A DNA stretch of 64,000 nt from Synchiropus splendidus (GCF_027744825.2 NC_071348.1:21733563-21797562), one strand, 5' to 3'; shown: positions 43,305 through 54,462, counted from the first letter of the stretch. Made by a program: numbers and translations. The notes: generated from the sequence alone by a model not told the origin.

Positions 43305-43595
43305 ATGTTTGTCCCGACACTGAAGCGTGGATCACCAGTGATCAGCGACACGGCTGTGACTGTTATCAAGGACCCGTGGATGGGTGCTGGGGCTCCCTGT
43401 AAATCTATAATGTACCTACGGCGTACGCAGGCACCACCCGGGGAATCATTGCAGAATGAGTGGTCTCTAGAGCCTTACAGACGCCGAGGGAGATGGGGGT
43501 ACACGTTCAAGTATGAAACAGCTGAAATGTACATTTATCAGTTGGGCGATGACGAAACCTTGAATGCCTATACGGAGATGGCTGTTATCGTCTAA
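43305..43595 (+). CDS. Polinton small protein, unknown (96 aa)
   Basis: First open frame inside the left end, intact, starting MFVPTLKRGSPVISDTAVTV and ending AYTEMAVIV. Composition is mixed, with likely beta strands (WGYTFKYETAEMYIYQLGDD). I do not recognise it. Its position, directly after the inverted repeat and upstream of the integrase on the same strand, argues that it belongs to the transposon. It is one of the few unbroken frames of the element. Confidence 0.55.
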   Translation: MFVPTLKRGSPVISDTAVTVIKDPWMGAGAPCKSIMYLRRTQAPPGESLQNEWSLEPYRRRGRWGYTFKYETAEMYIYQLGDDETLNAYTEMAVIV

Positions 43596-43696
43596 CGACT
43601 GGGGTGTGCTGAGCCGGAAAATCTTCCAAGGGCTGAAGAAGAACAACAACAACAACGTCAGAAGCCTGGAGCCGTGACTAACAAACCTGATCGAAT

Positions 43697-43985
43697 GGAG
43701 AGCAAGCCGTCCTTCATGGCTATATGGCTGGCTAAAATCTCAGGATCAGGATGATGGTCCTTCAGGGCCATCCATAAAGTATCAACAGGAGTCACGGGTG
43801 AAGAAGAAGATTTCGTCCTGGAGTATTTTAATTCTGATTGCGGTGTATTTCGTACTCCGTTAGCAACACCGATGGATGCTTGGAGTAATAAAATTCAGGA
43901 GATTTCTCCGAAAATCGACGGCCTCTTCGACCATAGCCGCTTATGGAATGATGCCCTTGTGCTGAAAAAAGCACTGACCTTTTAG
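43697..43985 (+). pseudogene. Polinton small ORF with one TGA, unknown
   Basis: One frame from ATG 43697 (MESKPSFMAIWLAKISGSG) hits TGA near 43754. It then continues open for 76 codons with EEEDFVLEYFNSDCGVFRTP and ends at TAG 43983. The downstream part looks protein-like, so this is probably a former gene of about 95 residues. No family recognised. Confidence 0.4.
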
Positions 43986-44094
43986 TCCTGCCCCCTTTGG
44001 ACCGCCTACTCGCTGATGGCTGCTATAAAGAGGATTTTTTCCAGAGCGACACCCTGCAGATGTACCCTTTGGAACAAGCACGTCCAAGACAACA

Positions 44095-44298
44095 ATGAGG
44101 ACAGAAGGTATTATGAGACGTATCGCCAATATCTTCCTCGGAGCTGCTACAGGCGGCACTGGGTACGGAATGAACAACTCCTCGACGACCCCTCTATTTA
44201 CTGTGGAACACGTTACGGGTGATGGTCATGAGTACGTCGGTTCTAACAACGACACGACAAGTAGATCATCCCAGCCAACTACAACACAGCTGTCTTGA
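44095..44298 (+). CDS. Polinton small ORF, unknown (67 aa)
   Basis: Starts MRTEGIMRRIANIFLGAATGGTG, a basic N-terminus followed by a short hydrophobic Gly-rich stretch, then a Ser/Thr-rich tail. It overlaps the next frame by about 80 bp. Small Gly-rich hydrophobic proteins are common in adenovirus-like elements, but function is unknown. Confidence 0.35.
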   Translation: MRTEGIMRRIANIFLGAATGGTGYGMNNSSTTPLFTVEHVTGDGHEYVGSNNDTTSRSSQPTTTQLS

Positions 44299-44608
44299 AG
44301 AGGTGGAGGATGTTTTCTACAGTCTTAACTTCCACCCGTTGATGAAGAGACTCTGTAACAAGAACTTTCTGCCTGCTATACAACACTACTTGACCCTGAA
44401 TGACATACAACCGGAGAAAATGAGAACCAAGGCTACGGCTGAGACAGTCATGCTCGAAATGAGGTCTCCAAAGTCAAGTGTCTGGAATGAATACATCAAA
44501 CATGAGCCAGAGGATCCTCTAATTGAACGTCTGGAATCAACAAGTAGAATCTGGAATAGAACGCCGGTCCTGGTCCATGTCACAAACACGAGATTCCCTC
44601 GTATGTGA
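44219..44608 (+). CDS. Polinton ORF, unknown (129 aa)
   Basis: An open frame with a helical core (SLNFHPLMKRLCNKNFLPAI) and a charged tail (ERLESTSRIWNRTPVLVHV). The first 25 codons read through the previous ORF in another register, so the real start may be later or the two frames may be one gene split by a frameshift. A CTTTGTATAA...AATAAAAAA stretch follows (44630-44675). Confidence 0.4.
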   Translation: MMVMSTSVLTTTRQVDHPSQLQHSCLEEVEDVFYSLNFHPLMKRLCNKNFLPAIQHYLTLNDIQPEKMRTKATAETVMLEMRSPKSSVWNEYIKHEPEDPLIERLESTSRIWNRTPVLVHVTNTRFPRM

Positions 44609-44759
44609 TACTTTTTTTTTTTCTCTTTGTATAACATTACGTTTGAATCCTGACATAACCTGTTTAATAAAAAACATTAAGAGGCATATTCGGATCTCAG
44701 CTCTTTCATTTCTCGTTTAACATGTCGGTGAAACACATCATTAAAGAGTTTCTTACAAT

Positions 44760-45621
44760 CCTCTTCACCCCGGGAGCTATGGAGGTGTGGATCGCTTCGT
44801 GGAGGGGTGCAGGTTGAGACTGGAAAACCAGTCAGTTCTAAATCTATTAAAGTTTTTTATCAAAACAGGATGCTTTGCATAACACCTTGCATAAACCAGC
44901 GAGAGTGAACTTTCCGAGAAACAGAGTATTTGTTCACAGGCCTCTTCAACAATTCCAGGCCGACCTATGCGACATGCAGGCATTGGCTAGATATAACGTC
45001 GATCAAAATTACTTCGATTGAGATTGAGACAGTGAAGGCGTTTGAATCAGTGCTGGAGGAGAGCTGGACGCCTGCAAAGCTACAGAGGATGACGGGAAAT
45101 AATTTTTCAACAAGAGTTTCCGGGCTTTGATGGAAAGGATGGGTATTAATCATTTTTCAACAGCGAGTGACGTTACGGCCTCTGTGGTTGAGAGATTTAA
45201 CCGCACTCTAAAAAATCGGATGTGGAGATATTTTACAGTTAAAAACACCCTACGTTACATCAAGGTTTTACAGGATATAGCAAAGAGTTATAATCACAGC
45301 TATCACAGTAGTATAAAAATGACACCGATGGAAGTAACTAAAGAAAATACTCTGTTTGACAATCTTTACAAGCCAAAATTTAAGGAGGGCGATCATGTTA
45401 GGATATCAAAACTACGAGGTGTATTTGACAAAAAGTATGAGCAGATTTTTACAGACGAGATATTTACGATAACTGAACATATTCACTGCAACCCGCCTGT
45501 GTATAAATTGAAAGATTTCGATCACAAACCCATCCAAGTATTTCACGTTGAAAAGATTCTCAAGGAACCCGTCGTTAAAGGAGGTGACAGAACTGGCCTG
45601 AAAAATTCAACAGCTGGGTAA
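44760..45621 (+). pseudogene. Polinton integrase, frameshifted
   Basis: N-terminal zinc-region text (GSYGGVDRFVEG) is in one frame. LHKPARVNFPRNRVFVHRPL then QQFQADLCDMQAL is in the next and carries the first core Asp. A deletion removes the second Asp segment. KAFESVLEES and the stretch before 45127 are in other frames. From 45127 a 165-codon frame holds SVVERFNRTLKNRMWRYF with the catalytic Glu, SYNHSYHSSIKMTPMEVT and a C-terminal chromodomain-like part (GDHVRISKLRG...YKLKDFDHKPI). The enzyme is retrovirus-like and inserts the Polinton DNA. This copy cannot work. Confidence 0.85.
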
Positions 45622-45681
45622 AAGCTTCAGATATAAAAAATATATAAGACGATCGTTCTTTACACCAGGCATCATATCATT

Positions 45682-46418
45682 ATGTACGGCTCAAAGAACG
45701 CTGGCTTCTATGTGACTTTACCATCAAACGCCAGTGCAAGAGTTTTTAAAGACAACTCGATTGGTACTTTCCGTGTTGATTTAGCATAACATATCGATTT
45801 AAACGGAAAATGGGAGGTTGCTTTGACGGAGATTACATGCCCTCACACATGGCATAATATTCCAGAGGATGCGGCGTCATTTTACTGGACACCGAACCCT
45901 GGAGGACCTGATTCCAACACAAACACGGTTCCCACGAGAGGTTCAGATTTAGATGCTAACACGTCGCGGCGGCATAAAGATGAATTTCATACAGCCATGG
46001 CGAGACTTAGGGCTCCGGATCCTGACGCCAGCGCCTCAGCTCAGAGGAAAAAAGACAAATCGCGAGGGGTTGATTGACATTTCAAAACTGCGGGAACAGA
46101 TATTTCCAAACTGAAGTTCAAGGGTGGATATTACAGCTCGGTCAGAACCTAGTGCTTTTTAACTCTCCTTTGGCTTACATGCTAGGTGTAGAGCCTGGTA
46201 ACTGGATCCATTTTTGCGAGTTCAGAGCGCCCCGTCCAGTTGATTTAAAAGCGGGGTTTTACCATCTCTTCTGTTACAGCGACGTTGTAAAGAGACGCCC
46301 TCCAGGACGACGTGTAACACAGAGCTCTAATAAACGTACAAACAAAAAAAGAAAGAAGTCAGTTGACAGAAGCAAACGGGCCAAGAGGAAGTCCAGAGGG
46401 AGCTCTGATATATTTTAA
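45682..46418 (+). pseudogene. Polinton minor capsid (penton-like), broken
   Basis: ATG 45682 opens MYGSKNAGFYVTLPSNASA, then TAA at 45787. The frame resumes with DLNGKWEVALTEITCPHTWH, typical of the single-jelly-roll penton protein of fish Polintons, and runs to DISKLREQIFPN at 46070-46110. A frameshift leads to LVLFNSPLAYMLGVEPGNWI and a very basic tail (KRTNKKRKKSVDRSKRAKRK) ending at 46416. In an intact element it would sit at the capsid vertices. The basic tail may contact DNA. Confidence 0.75.
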
Positions 46419-46438
46419 AAAACCTTATATACAGTAAC

Positions 46439-47325
46439 ATGGCACTCATACACCAGAAATCTGCTGAATGCACATTGGCAGAACTGGATTTATTCACGCC
46501 GCCGGTGACGCAGCTTTCCATCGAGGACAAAGTTTACACTGAAATTGCTCCAGTAGCCGCTATCAGCGATGGAGGACCGATTGAGTTTTTTATATCGGGA
46601 AACGGCGAAAAGTATCTAGACCTAAATGACACCCTTCTGCACGTGCGTGCAAGATTTACTAACGCCGATGGCACACCGCTGGCTAATGACGCAGCAGTCA
46701 GTCTCATCAATTACCCTCTAAACACAATCTTTGAGCAGTGCGAATGATTTCGCAGTCCAGTTCCACTCACTCATACAGAGCTATGATCGAAACACTCAAC
46801 TTTTCAGGCGATACTCTTAAAACACAGTTTAGCGCCGGTCTTTTTTACCAAGACACACTTGGGTCAGTTGACTTGATCATCGCTGTAAATGGTCCCAACA
46901 CTGGCCTTAATAAAGGGCCAGAATTCACGAGAAGATCCAGAGAAGTACATCTTCTCGGTCCTCTCCACAGCGACATATTTTTCTGTGAGAGACTGTTATT
47001 AAACTCGGTCGATTTAAGAATTAAACTCACCAGGGCGAATGATGCCTTCTGCCTGACCGGACCCCGCGATTCCAACTTTCTTCTGAAAATCCTCGGCGCC
47101 TCTCTGTTTGTGAAGAAAGTCACTGTTTCACCAGCTGTGGGAATAGGTCATGCAGCGGGTTTGTTAAAAGGAAATGCTCTCTACCTTCTCTCAAATGGGA
47201 ATTTAATACTGGAGATGAGATTCAGAGTACCCTTACCAAACACCCTAACACAAAATGTGTACGCTTGTTATGATTCCATTCTGGAGATTGATGCGAAAAG
47301 ACAAGTGCTGGTGGACTACTATTAA
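46439..47325 (+). pseudogene. Polinton major capsid protein, one frameshift
   Basis: Starts MALIHQKSAECTLAELDLFT and reads to IFEQCE (46747), then shifts by one frame near 46745, with a few residues lost. It continues RMISQSSSTHSYRAMIETL and AGLFYQDTLG through HSDIFFCERLLLNSVDLRIKL, ending EIDAKRQVLVDYY. This is the double-jelly-roll major capsid protein shared by Polintons and related viruses. Apart from the single break, the text is clean over about 295 codons. It directly follows the penton gene (21 bp) and precedes the protease (6 bp). Confidence 0.85.
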
Positions 47326-47331
47326 AAAATT

Positions 47332-47760
47332 ATGGATAGTCTCCAGTTACAGAGGCTGCTGAGAGGTCTTTTGGGCGACACATTTTATGGTGTATGACCG
47401 TCGGATAAGTTGCCTCAATTGACACACCCCCTCAGACTGCCTGCATATTTCATTGTCAACACACATCCGGCACATAAACCAGGAGAGCAGTGGCTGGCTT
47501 TAAGTCTCGAAGAAGACGGTAGAACAACTTTCTTTGACTCATTTGGAATGGGACCCTACTTTGCACATTACCCTGAAAATATTTTAAAGTTTCTCAAGAA
47601 ACATTCAGGCGACATCAAGTACAACAATGGTCAACTACAGCACCCTCTATCGTTTGTATGTGGTCATCATTGCGTCTTCTACCTCTGTTATCGTGCTTGA
47701 GGGCTGTCTATCGAAGAAGTATTATGTCTTTACAGTGACGATACCAAAATGACCTCTTGG
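47332..47760 (+). pseudogene. Polinton adenain-like cysteine protease, two stops
   Basis: One frame throughout, with TGA at 47395 and again at 47698. It contains AYFIVNTHPAHKPGEQWLAL, FFDSFGMGPY, then LQHPLSFVCGHHCVFYL and, after the second stop, LSIEEVLCLYSDD. This is the Ulp1/adenain fold that matures capsids. The oxyanion Gln and nucleophilic Cys are present, but the position before Trp (GEQW) is Gln where the family has the catalytic His. Loss of His and two stops make it inactive. Confidence 0.8.
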
Positions 47761-47929
47761 TAAACAACTTTGTGAAAGGACATCAACAATGTCTAAAAAG
47801 ATGTGCACACTTTCCGTGGAAACAACAAAACTGTTCTCTTCTGTATTTTAAAGACTATTGTAACGTGTGACTAATCTTATTTTGTTTGTGCGTGTGTTTA
47901 AAAAAAAATCTGTAATCTCATAGTAATTC

Positions 47930-47945
47930 AATAAAACATTTTATT
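47930..47945. terminator. Palindromic bidirectional polyadenylation signal
   Basis: AATAAAACATTTTATT gives AATAAA on both strands in 16 bp. It lies between the rightward capsid/protease block (last stop at about 47760) and the leftward block (48190 onward). Confidence 0.8.
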
Positions 47946-48189
47946 GATGAAAAGACAATAACTGTGTACAAGACAATTATTCAGGAAACCCATCGATGTG
48001 TTAGAGACAATTTCTTCCCTTTGGTCATTACTCGCATCAAGCGTCGTTGAGGTGTCACTTTAGGGTCCTTTCGGTCGGGAGACCAGCTCTCAGCTATACT
48101 TTTCTTTCGCGAGATAGACTTCGATTTAAGTCTCTGATATTGAGCCCTCGCTTCAGGATTGGACAGCAGTGTGAGAGGGATGTTTAGCT

Positions 48190-48645
48190 TTAATAATGAG
48201 ATGAGAAACTTGGACCATCCCTCAGGTAATGATGAACTTGTTTTCTTATACGGTTGGGAAAGGTACTTGAATATATCACACGAGACCCTTTTACAGCATT
48301 TCCTTCATACATAAATTGGCCATTCATATTCCAACCATCACCGTTTTTGGATATCCTCAGGATAATGTAATGTATATGATAATGCATATATACTTTTGAC
48401 GGAAGGCTATTTAGAATATCCTTACCCAAGTCATCTGTAACAGAGGGTGTTTTTAGAACACTTTCGACACGACTGTCAGAGTCGTGGGGATGATCGCTGA
48501 CTCCGTCTCGTTTTAAAGTCAGAGTTACTCTCCTTTGGTCTCTCTGATCCTGTTTTGTAAAGGTTAAATATCTCTGCAATAGAGCATCATACTTTTTAAT
48601 CTTCTCATACGAGTTTAACTGAGAATCATTTAGAATGGTCCTCAT
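48190..48645 (-). CDS. Polinton protein, unknown (152 aa)
   Basis: Open minus-strand frame. N-terminal part (LNSYEKIKKYDALLQRYLTF) is a charged helix of the kind I associate with a recurrent but uncharacterised fish Polinton protein. It is followed by a Ser/Asp-rich linker and DLGKDILNSLPSKVYMHYHI. The C-terminal third (NMNGQFMYEGNAVKGSRVIY) may be in decay. It lies in the leftward gene block that also holds the ATPase. No enzymatic motif seen. Confidence 0.55.
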   Translation of the reverse strand: MRTILNDSQLNSYEKIKKYDALLQRYLTFTKQDQRDQRRVTLTLKRDGVSDHPHDSDSRVESVLKTPSVTDDLGKDILNSLPSKVYMHYHIHYIILRISKNGDGWNMNGQFMYEGNAVKGSRVIYSSTFPNRIRKQVHHYLRDGPSFSSHY

Positions 48646-48759
48646 CTTCTCATTCAGTTCGTCTTCGGCAGTTTCACGGATGTGGGAGGTTGGAGGTTGG
48701 TGATAACTGGTTAATTTGCTGAGGAGAGACGAGATACATTTTCTGGATAGTCTTCATAG

Positions 48760-48905
48760 TGTTTTACTTCTTTACAAGTCCTCCTATTAGATTCCCAATG
48801 ATTGGAACGGCAGCCGATAGCAACGGCAACAGGGATCCTCCCGATTGCTTTTTAAGAATCCTTCATTTACGCTTCACGCACGCCTTTTTATTAGCCAAGA
48901 GTCTG
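48760..48905 (-). CDS. Polinton small hydrophobic protein (partial)
   Basis: On the minus strand a frame contains SGGSLLPLLSAAVPIIGNLIGG, a Gly/Pro/Leu-rich membrane-active-looking segment preceded by basic residues. Short proteins of this type are common in Polintons and adenoviruses, where they are core or membrane-lytic peptides. It is too short for a firm call. Frameshifts at both sides obscure its ends. Confidence 0.4.
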
Positions 48906-50924
48906 ATGTTTTTCTTCTGTTTTTTTCAGTTTTTTGAACTGAGCCTGCGACAACGGTAAAAAAGAAAAAAAAAAAAAAAATCTGTCAAATCTGCCGAGGC
49001 CTGCCTCCAATTATCCGCCCACCACGCTGGAATCCCAGGCAGCCTTAGTCCAGCCGAGCATTTGATGTTGCCACTCAACATTTGATGGAGAACAGGGTGG
49101 CTTTGAAAATTGAGTGTAAACTTGCCTGCCAAGTTTGACGTGAAGAAGGAGGGGACGGCGCTGGTGGGGAAGAGGAAAAGTGGGGAGACAAGGAAAAAGC
49201 CGCTGGATGGAAAGCAGCTGCTGACGGCTGGAAAACATCATTTTAAACGGACCCAAATGTGGCACTGGAAACCGGTGCCAAGTAGTCAGCGTTTCATTTT
49301 GCTGATGCATAGTAGAGCTGGAGACGATGTTTAGAAGAAGGCATAAACCTCCATTATTCTGAGGAAATAACCTGGAGTCTCCCTCAAACGTGACTCAGTT
49401 AAGCTTTCTTCATTCACACTGGAGCTGAGGCAGTGGGCAAAATCATGCTATCAGTCCTGTAGCTGTGAGGACCGACAACAGAGAGGATTCTGACAAACAT
49501 GACGAATGAGTTCCTGCACTCGGCTTCTCCTCGCTCGCGAGAACCATGAAGCAGCCACACTGTACTGGCGCCTTGCGTCATTATTCAAAGGCAACATGAT
49601 GGAATGCGTCAACTTTTTACCCTCATGTTGGCTTCTGACAAGTTCTGACAACTTAAATTAGGGTTTGCTTGTTATTCTACACTTTGAGTCGCTGAAAATC
49701 TAAGCAAAAAGCTGAAACATCAGAAGGTACAACAGGAATGTACGCGATTGCTTGTCAGTCTACCTGTGTCCTGCGTGTCATTTTGCAGTAACTAAGGTAC
49801 ACAGCTACAGCAAATCCTGCTGCCTTTGATCTTTGGCGTATGTTTCTGTTTAGCCCAGAATTTCATTCAAAAATTAAGAAGTGCAAGAGGGAGCAGCTGA
49901 GCTTGAAGCTTGGGAATCTAAACACACTCTGAAGGCATTAAATAGTAACCATGCAGCTCGAGGTGACACTGAAGTCAGCATGTCCCGTGGCACATCCTGA
50001 TGTCCTGAGCACTGTGTCATGTGGAAGAAGATGGAGGTTGAGGCTATGCCATGGGGTGGCACTTTAAGTCTAAATACTCTCATGTCACCAGGACTTTGTG
50101 ATGTGTTTAAGTCTTGAGGAGATATTTGAGTAAAGAGAGAACCAGGTCTCAAGACTCAATCAAAATAAAGTAATCAATCACTCGTCCATACTCTTCCATT
50201 TCAGCATCAGAACCTTGGGATAGTAGTGGGATAAGTCACTCACCACCCCATTATTTAAAACAGCGGAGAAGTTTATGAATCCAAAGTATTTTGAATGAAA
50301 GACAGAACAAAGTGAGAAGCCTATTCATCAGCCCCTATTTACCTCTGAGTCATATTCATGAAAAGCAATGACCTCACTCCTTGTTGGCTCAGGCAACAGG
50401 TAAGTGAAGAGGCTGAACCGGTCGTGTTCAAACTAATGACTGCTGAGGGCAGACCGATGACGGTAAAGTGAAACTTTTTTTTCAAAACATTCAGGGTGAT
50501 CTCACCGAGAGCTTGAATAAAGTCTAAAGTTAAGGAGAACTATGCATCAAAATGTCTTTACGTTTCTTTGATGGAGCATGGTATTGTTCCTTCAGTAAAC
50601 CTGCGTTTCTTTTTTTACGCGCTGACATAACTTAAGCAGACGTTTTTGGTATGTACACAGTGTGACGTTGATGAGGAAGTATCCCAGTCCTTAGTCTGTA
50701 GCGTTCTGGACATGAGGGTGTTAGATCAACAATTAAGTGCCTGTGAGCGCCAGCTGTAGTGTCTTCAATGCTTTCTAGAAAGAAAGCTCTTTGAGACGGT
50801 TAAACCTGTTGAGCAAGAACTTTCATCTGCATTTTATTGCTATTCTTAAACAATACAAAGTAATTGCCATTCAGACTAATAGTACGACTATATTGACCAC
50901 GATGAAATAAGTTTTGCGTCAGCA
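48906..50924. other. Unassigned Polinton interior
   Basis: About 2 kb with only short overlapping frames. It may be an insertion or decayed Polinton genes. A poly-A/T-rich patch lies at 48958-48980. Confidence 0.4.
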
Positions 50925-51290
50925 TTATAACACTCGTATTTTTATGTTGTCTGTACTGGGTAAAAATTCGAACAACCTCAGGGTTTTCAGAAGCTTCAAA
51001 AAAACATTGTCAAGAATAATGAAATGTTTTCTATCAGAAGGAAATACATCTTCATTTTCAAAAGATTCATGTAAACCTTCAATGAATTTGACATTTTTAT
51101 TCATCTTTTGCAATTCACTGTACATAGGTTGAAAAGAAGTATAAATCCATACAATATTTACATTGACATCATCCATGACATGTTCACAATTTTCAAGTAT
51201 ACATTTTACAAAATGGGTCTTTCCTGACCCTGATGGTCCCACCCCAACGTGGATCGAAATTAATTTATTCCATAATGACCCCTCATCCAC
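50925..51290 (-). CDS. Polinton packaging ATPase (A32/FtsK-like), partial
   Basis: A 122-codon minus-strand frame with a Walker A motif (VGPSGSGKTHFVKCIL) near its start and a Walker B-like FIILDNV (the family has LDD) near its end, with INIVWIYTSFQPMYSE between. This is the genome-packaging ATPase found in Polintons and large DNA viruses. The C-terminal part with the sensor residues is missing or out of frame after 50925. The second Walker B acidic residue is Asn, which would reduce activity. Confidence 0.8.
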   Translation of the reverse strand: MDEGSLWNKLISIHVGVGPSGSGKTHFVKCILENCEHVMDDVNVNIVWIYTSFQPMYSELQKMNKNVKFIEGLHESFENEDVFPSDRKHFIILDNVFLKLLKTLRLFEFLPSTDNIKIRVL

Positions 51291-51297
51291 TCAAAAC

Positions 51298-51492
51298 TCA
51301 GAACCCAAAAGGTTTGGTTGTGCCGTCCGATAACAATCGCCTCTTATCGTACACGACCCGGAGTTTTTTCGTAACTGATCTGTTTTTTAAAGTGATGTTC
51401 TTTTTATCCCTCACAATGATGTGTTGACGGGTCTCAAGCACACCGTCAGGAGAATACTCTAAAAACAAGTCATCCAGTGTCACCACAAACAA
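51298..51492 (-). CDS. Polinton ORF upstream of the ATPase (65 aa)
   Basis: Reads MFVVTLDDLFLEYSPDGVLE and ends KKLRVVYDKRRLLSDGTTKPFGF, stopping just 7 bp before the ATPase frame begins on the same strand. The spacing suggests either a separate short gene or the N-terminal part of the ATPase polypeptide split by a frameshift. I do not know its function. Confidence 0.5.
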   Translation of the reverse strand: MFVVTLDDLFLEYSPDGVLETRQHIIVRDKKNITLKNRSVTKKLRVVYDKRRLLSDGTTKPFGF

Positions 51493-53110
51493 TGGGGAAC
51501 CCTTTACACATGACTGTTAGATTGTGGATGAAAGGTTTGAGGCCATCCTGAAAGAGGGATCATTGTTCAAGTTTTTTGATCCTCAGATTATCAATTAATG
51601 TGTTAATATTCTTCTGCGAGACGTACAGTTACTCTCTCCTCACTGGCATCAACAAGAAATATCTGTAAGGTCTCCTGCTGGTCCAGAACTCAATCATTGT
51701 TTCTCTGAATGAGCACCTTTGAACACATGTGTAACTTGTTGAATCGCCCAGGTTCTAGGTCTAAACTGAGGATACCACATATTGTTGTACTTGTTATTTA
51801 GAAACAATACAATACAAGGGACCTGCCATGATGTATGGTGGAGAGACTGCTACACAGGCAGACAAGCAGAGTCACATGTGTCTGAATTGATGGCCTGGTT
51901 TTCATAGGCGGAGTGAGCATCTAAGATCAAGATGGAGGTCGCCGATTTGTGATGGCTACTAGTGAGGAACAGATAAAATGTCATACATTGAAGATTTTGC
52001 AAGCTACTCACAAACATTCAACATAAATATTTGCCTGCATTCAACTTTTAATTTTCAATTTTTATCATTTCTATCTTTTGCAGGAGATAACTATTCCATC
52101 ACTTATGTTTAAACCACATCATAGTGAGAATATATTCCAACAGCATTAGATTTAGCTCTTTCAAAATTTCAGATTTTGTTCAAGGATATTGTCGATATCC
52201 ATTTGCCTTTGGAATTAATTGAGATTCCTTGCAAAAGTATCCTATTGACGCAAATGTTGACAGTAACGTTTGAAAATCGTAACATGGTCATAGAAATTGC
52301 AGCACCTTCAAGAGTTTCTCCACAACCAACAGAAACACTACATCATTACAAAATATAACCCAAAAAGTACTGTAGTAACATGCAAACATGAACGTCAGTC
52401 TACACTTTGACTCCAAAGATCCAGTGGAAAAGCCTCATAGAACTTCATATCCAATATGTGTTCCTTCCTTCCGTTTAAAGTTCTTAAAGATGTTGATGAG
52501 ATGTTTATGAGATGTTCATACAAATTCTACCAAGAAGAACACACCCAAACCAATGACAAGCATTGTCTAGGAGTTGTAAGTGATATGTTCATCAATTCCG
52601 CATTTACCTACGGATGCGTAGATCCAACAAGTCCAACATTTCCCCGCTGTGGGACAAATAAGGGGCACTCTGTGCTCAAGATTCAAGATTGTATTAATCA
52701 CCGTGGTCACCCTCGACATTTTGGGTCCTCTCATTTGAAATGATATTTTCTATGTTCATATTTCGTCGTATGCAGTTACACTTTAAAACTTAACTGACTG
52801 ATGGATGGATAGGTAGATGCAAGTTCATAAAAAGGAATAAAAGCCTTCTGCAGGATTCAGTGCCTCATTGAGAGACTACTAGCGTAAAAAAAAAAAAAAA
52901 AAAATGCTTCCACGCAATTCGTACACCTTGTGAATGTAAACAGATAGAAGATAAAATACTATCCAGCTTGAAGATATGTAAAGAAAATGTAAGTCTAGGA
53001 CGATTAAAAATGAAAAAACTGAACGTATGTCAGAAACTACAATGTCAACCCTGTGATTTGTTGTTTGTCAGTTAAAATTGGCAGTGATTAGTAAAAAGTT
53101 TTACTTGTAA

Positions 53111-53146
<36 letters not shown>

Positions 53147-54070
53147 TTCATACTATTTCGTGAAAAAAGCGGGGGTTTGTGACTGGTAGCGAAAATAAAA
53201 AGTTCTTGACATCTCAAAAGTTATACATCTTTTATGTTTTTCAAATTTGACAAATGGCTGAACAAATGAAAAAAGTTTGTCAAAATTTTTAAATAAAGTA
53301 TATCTAGTTTCTAATAATATTTCTAATAATATTCATCTATTTATCCTATCGTAGATGGTTGTACAAAAACGTCAGGCTTTAATTCAGGATTACTAATACA
53401 ATTTGTGTAAACAGACAGTTTCAGGTACATGAAAAGATTAAGAAGATTGGGAACATGCCAACACGTTTGTACATACTAAAATGGCTTGTTGTCTTATAGT
53501 GAGAATGGAATGTCTTAAATTTGATGCACGTGTGTGTGTGTGTGTGTGTGTTGAGAATCTAATGGATGGAGAAAAGCTTGAAGTAAAAGGAAAAATGTAC
53601 TTACAGACTTCGGTGCTGCGATTATATTTTATAAGATGAACAGCCAGCCTACCAAAACTATTCTTTTATGGTTACTTGAGAACACAGACAAAACAGACAA
53701 GACAAAACCAGTTTCACAAACCTACAATGTCAACCAGTTTAACAAACAACTGGCAAAGTTGTTTGTTTTTAAAACACTGAAAAAAAAGTTTTAATATTTG
53801 AGACACAGGTGATAAATAATAACTGAGAATACACCTGTAACTTGTGAAAAAAATATGAAAATACAACATCTGAATTTGTTCACAAGCTTTACTTCAGCAT
53901 TAAAATTTTGTGAAATGAACAACAGAAACACTATTTTTTAAAATGGAAAGATTTAATCTAAACACTCGGGTTACTTTTTTATAATTCTCAATTCATACAT
54001 TCAAAGTTTCACCTCAGCTCGAAGCAGGTTAGTCTCTGGATCTGATCTAACTATCACATATGATGTTGGA
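51493..54070. other. Unassigned Polinton interior, expected polymerase region
   Basis: The protein-primed DNA polymerase should lie in the right half, but no YGDTDS-like or exonuclease motif is visible in any frame. (TA)n at 53118-53145 and (GT)n at 53531-53551. Confidence 0.45.
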
Positions 54071-54080
54071 GTAATTGCGT
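54071..54080. repeat. Target-site duplication, left
   Basis: GTAATTGCGT, repeated exactly at 54463-54472, flanks the LINE tail. Confidence 0.85.
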
Positions 54081-54462
54081 CATTGAGTTTCCTCCGCAGG
54101 GTGGCTGAGTGCACCCTTAGAGATAGGGTGAGGAGTTCGGTCATCCGGGAGGAGCTCGGGGTGCAGCCGCTGCTCCTCCACGTCTACAAGAACCAGTTGA
54201 GGTGGCTCGGGCATCTGATCCGGATGCCCCCTGGACGCCTCCCTGGGGAGGTGTTCCGGACATGTCCTACCTTGAGGAGACCCCGGGGAAGACCCAGGTC
54301 TCGCTGGAGAGATTATGTCTCCGGTCTGGCCTGGGAACGCCTAGGATCCCCCGGGAGGAGCTGGAGGAGGTTTGTGCGGACCGGGAAGTTTGGGCTTCCC
54401 TGCTCCAAATGCTGCCTCCACGACCCGACCCCGATAAGGGGTACAAGAAGGTGAAGGTGAAG
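54081..54462 (+). mobile_element. 5'-truncated LINE tail inserted in the Polinton
   Basis: A 382-bp insertion with an exact 10-bp target duplication. It encodes the C-terminal tail of a fish non-LTR element (LRDRVRSSVIREELGVQPLL, LRWLGHLIRMPPGRLPGEVF, RGRPRSRWRDYVSGLAWERLG) and ends in a short GAAGGT repeat, which replaces poly-A in such elements. The frame is open for about 120 codons with one shift near the end. Clade not assigned. Confidence 0.88.

Noticed and set aside
52176..52743. Possible remnant of the Polinton DNA polymerase B
   Set aside because: Plus-strand frames here show none of the polymerase or exonuclease motifs; I left the region unassigned.
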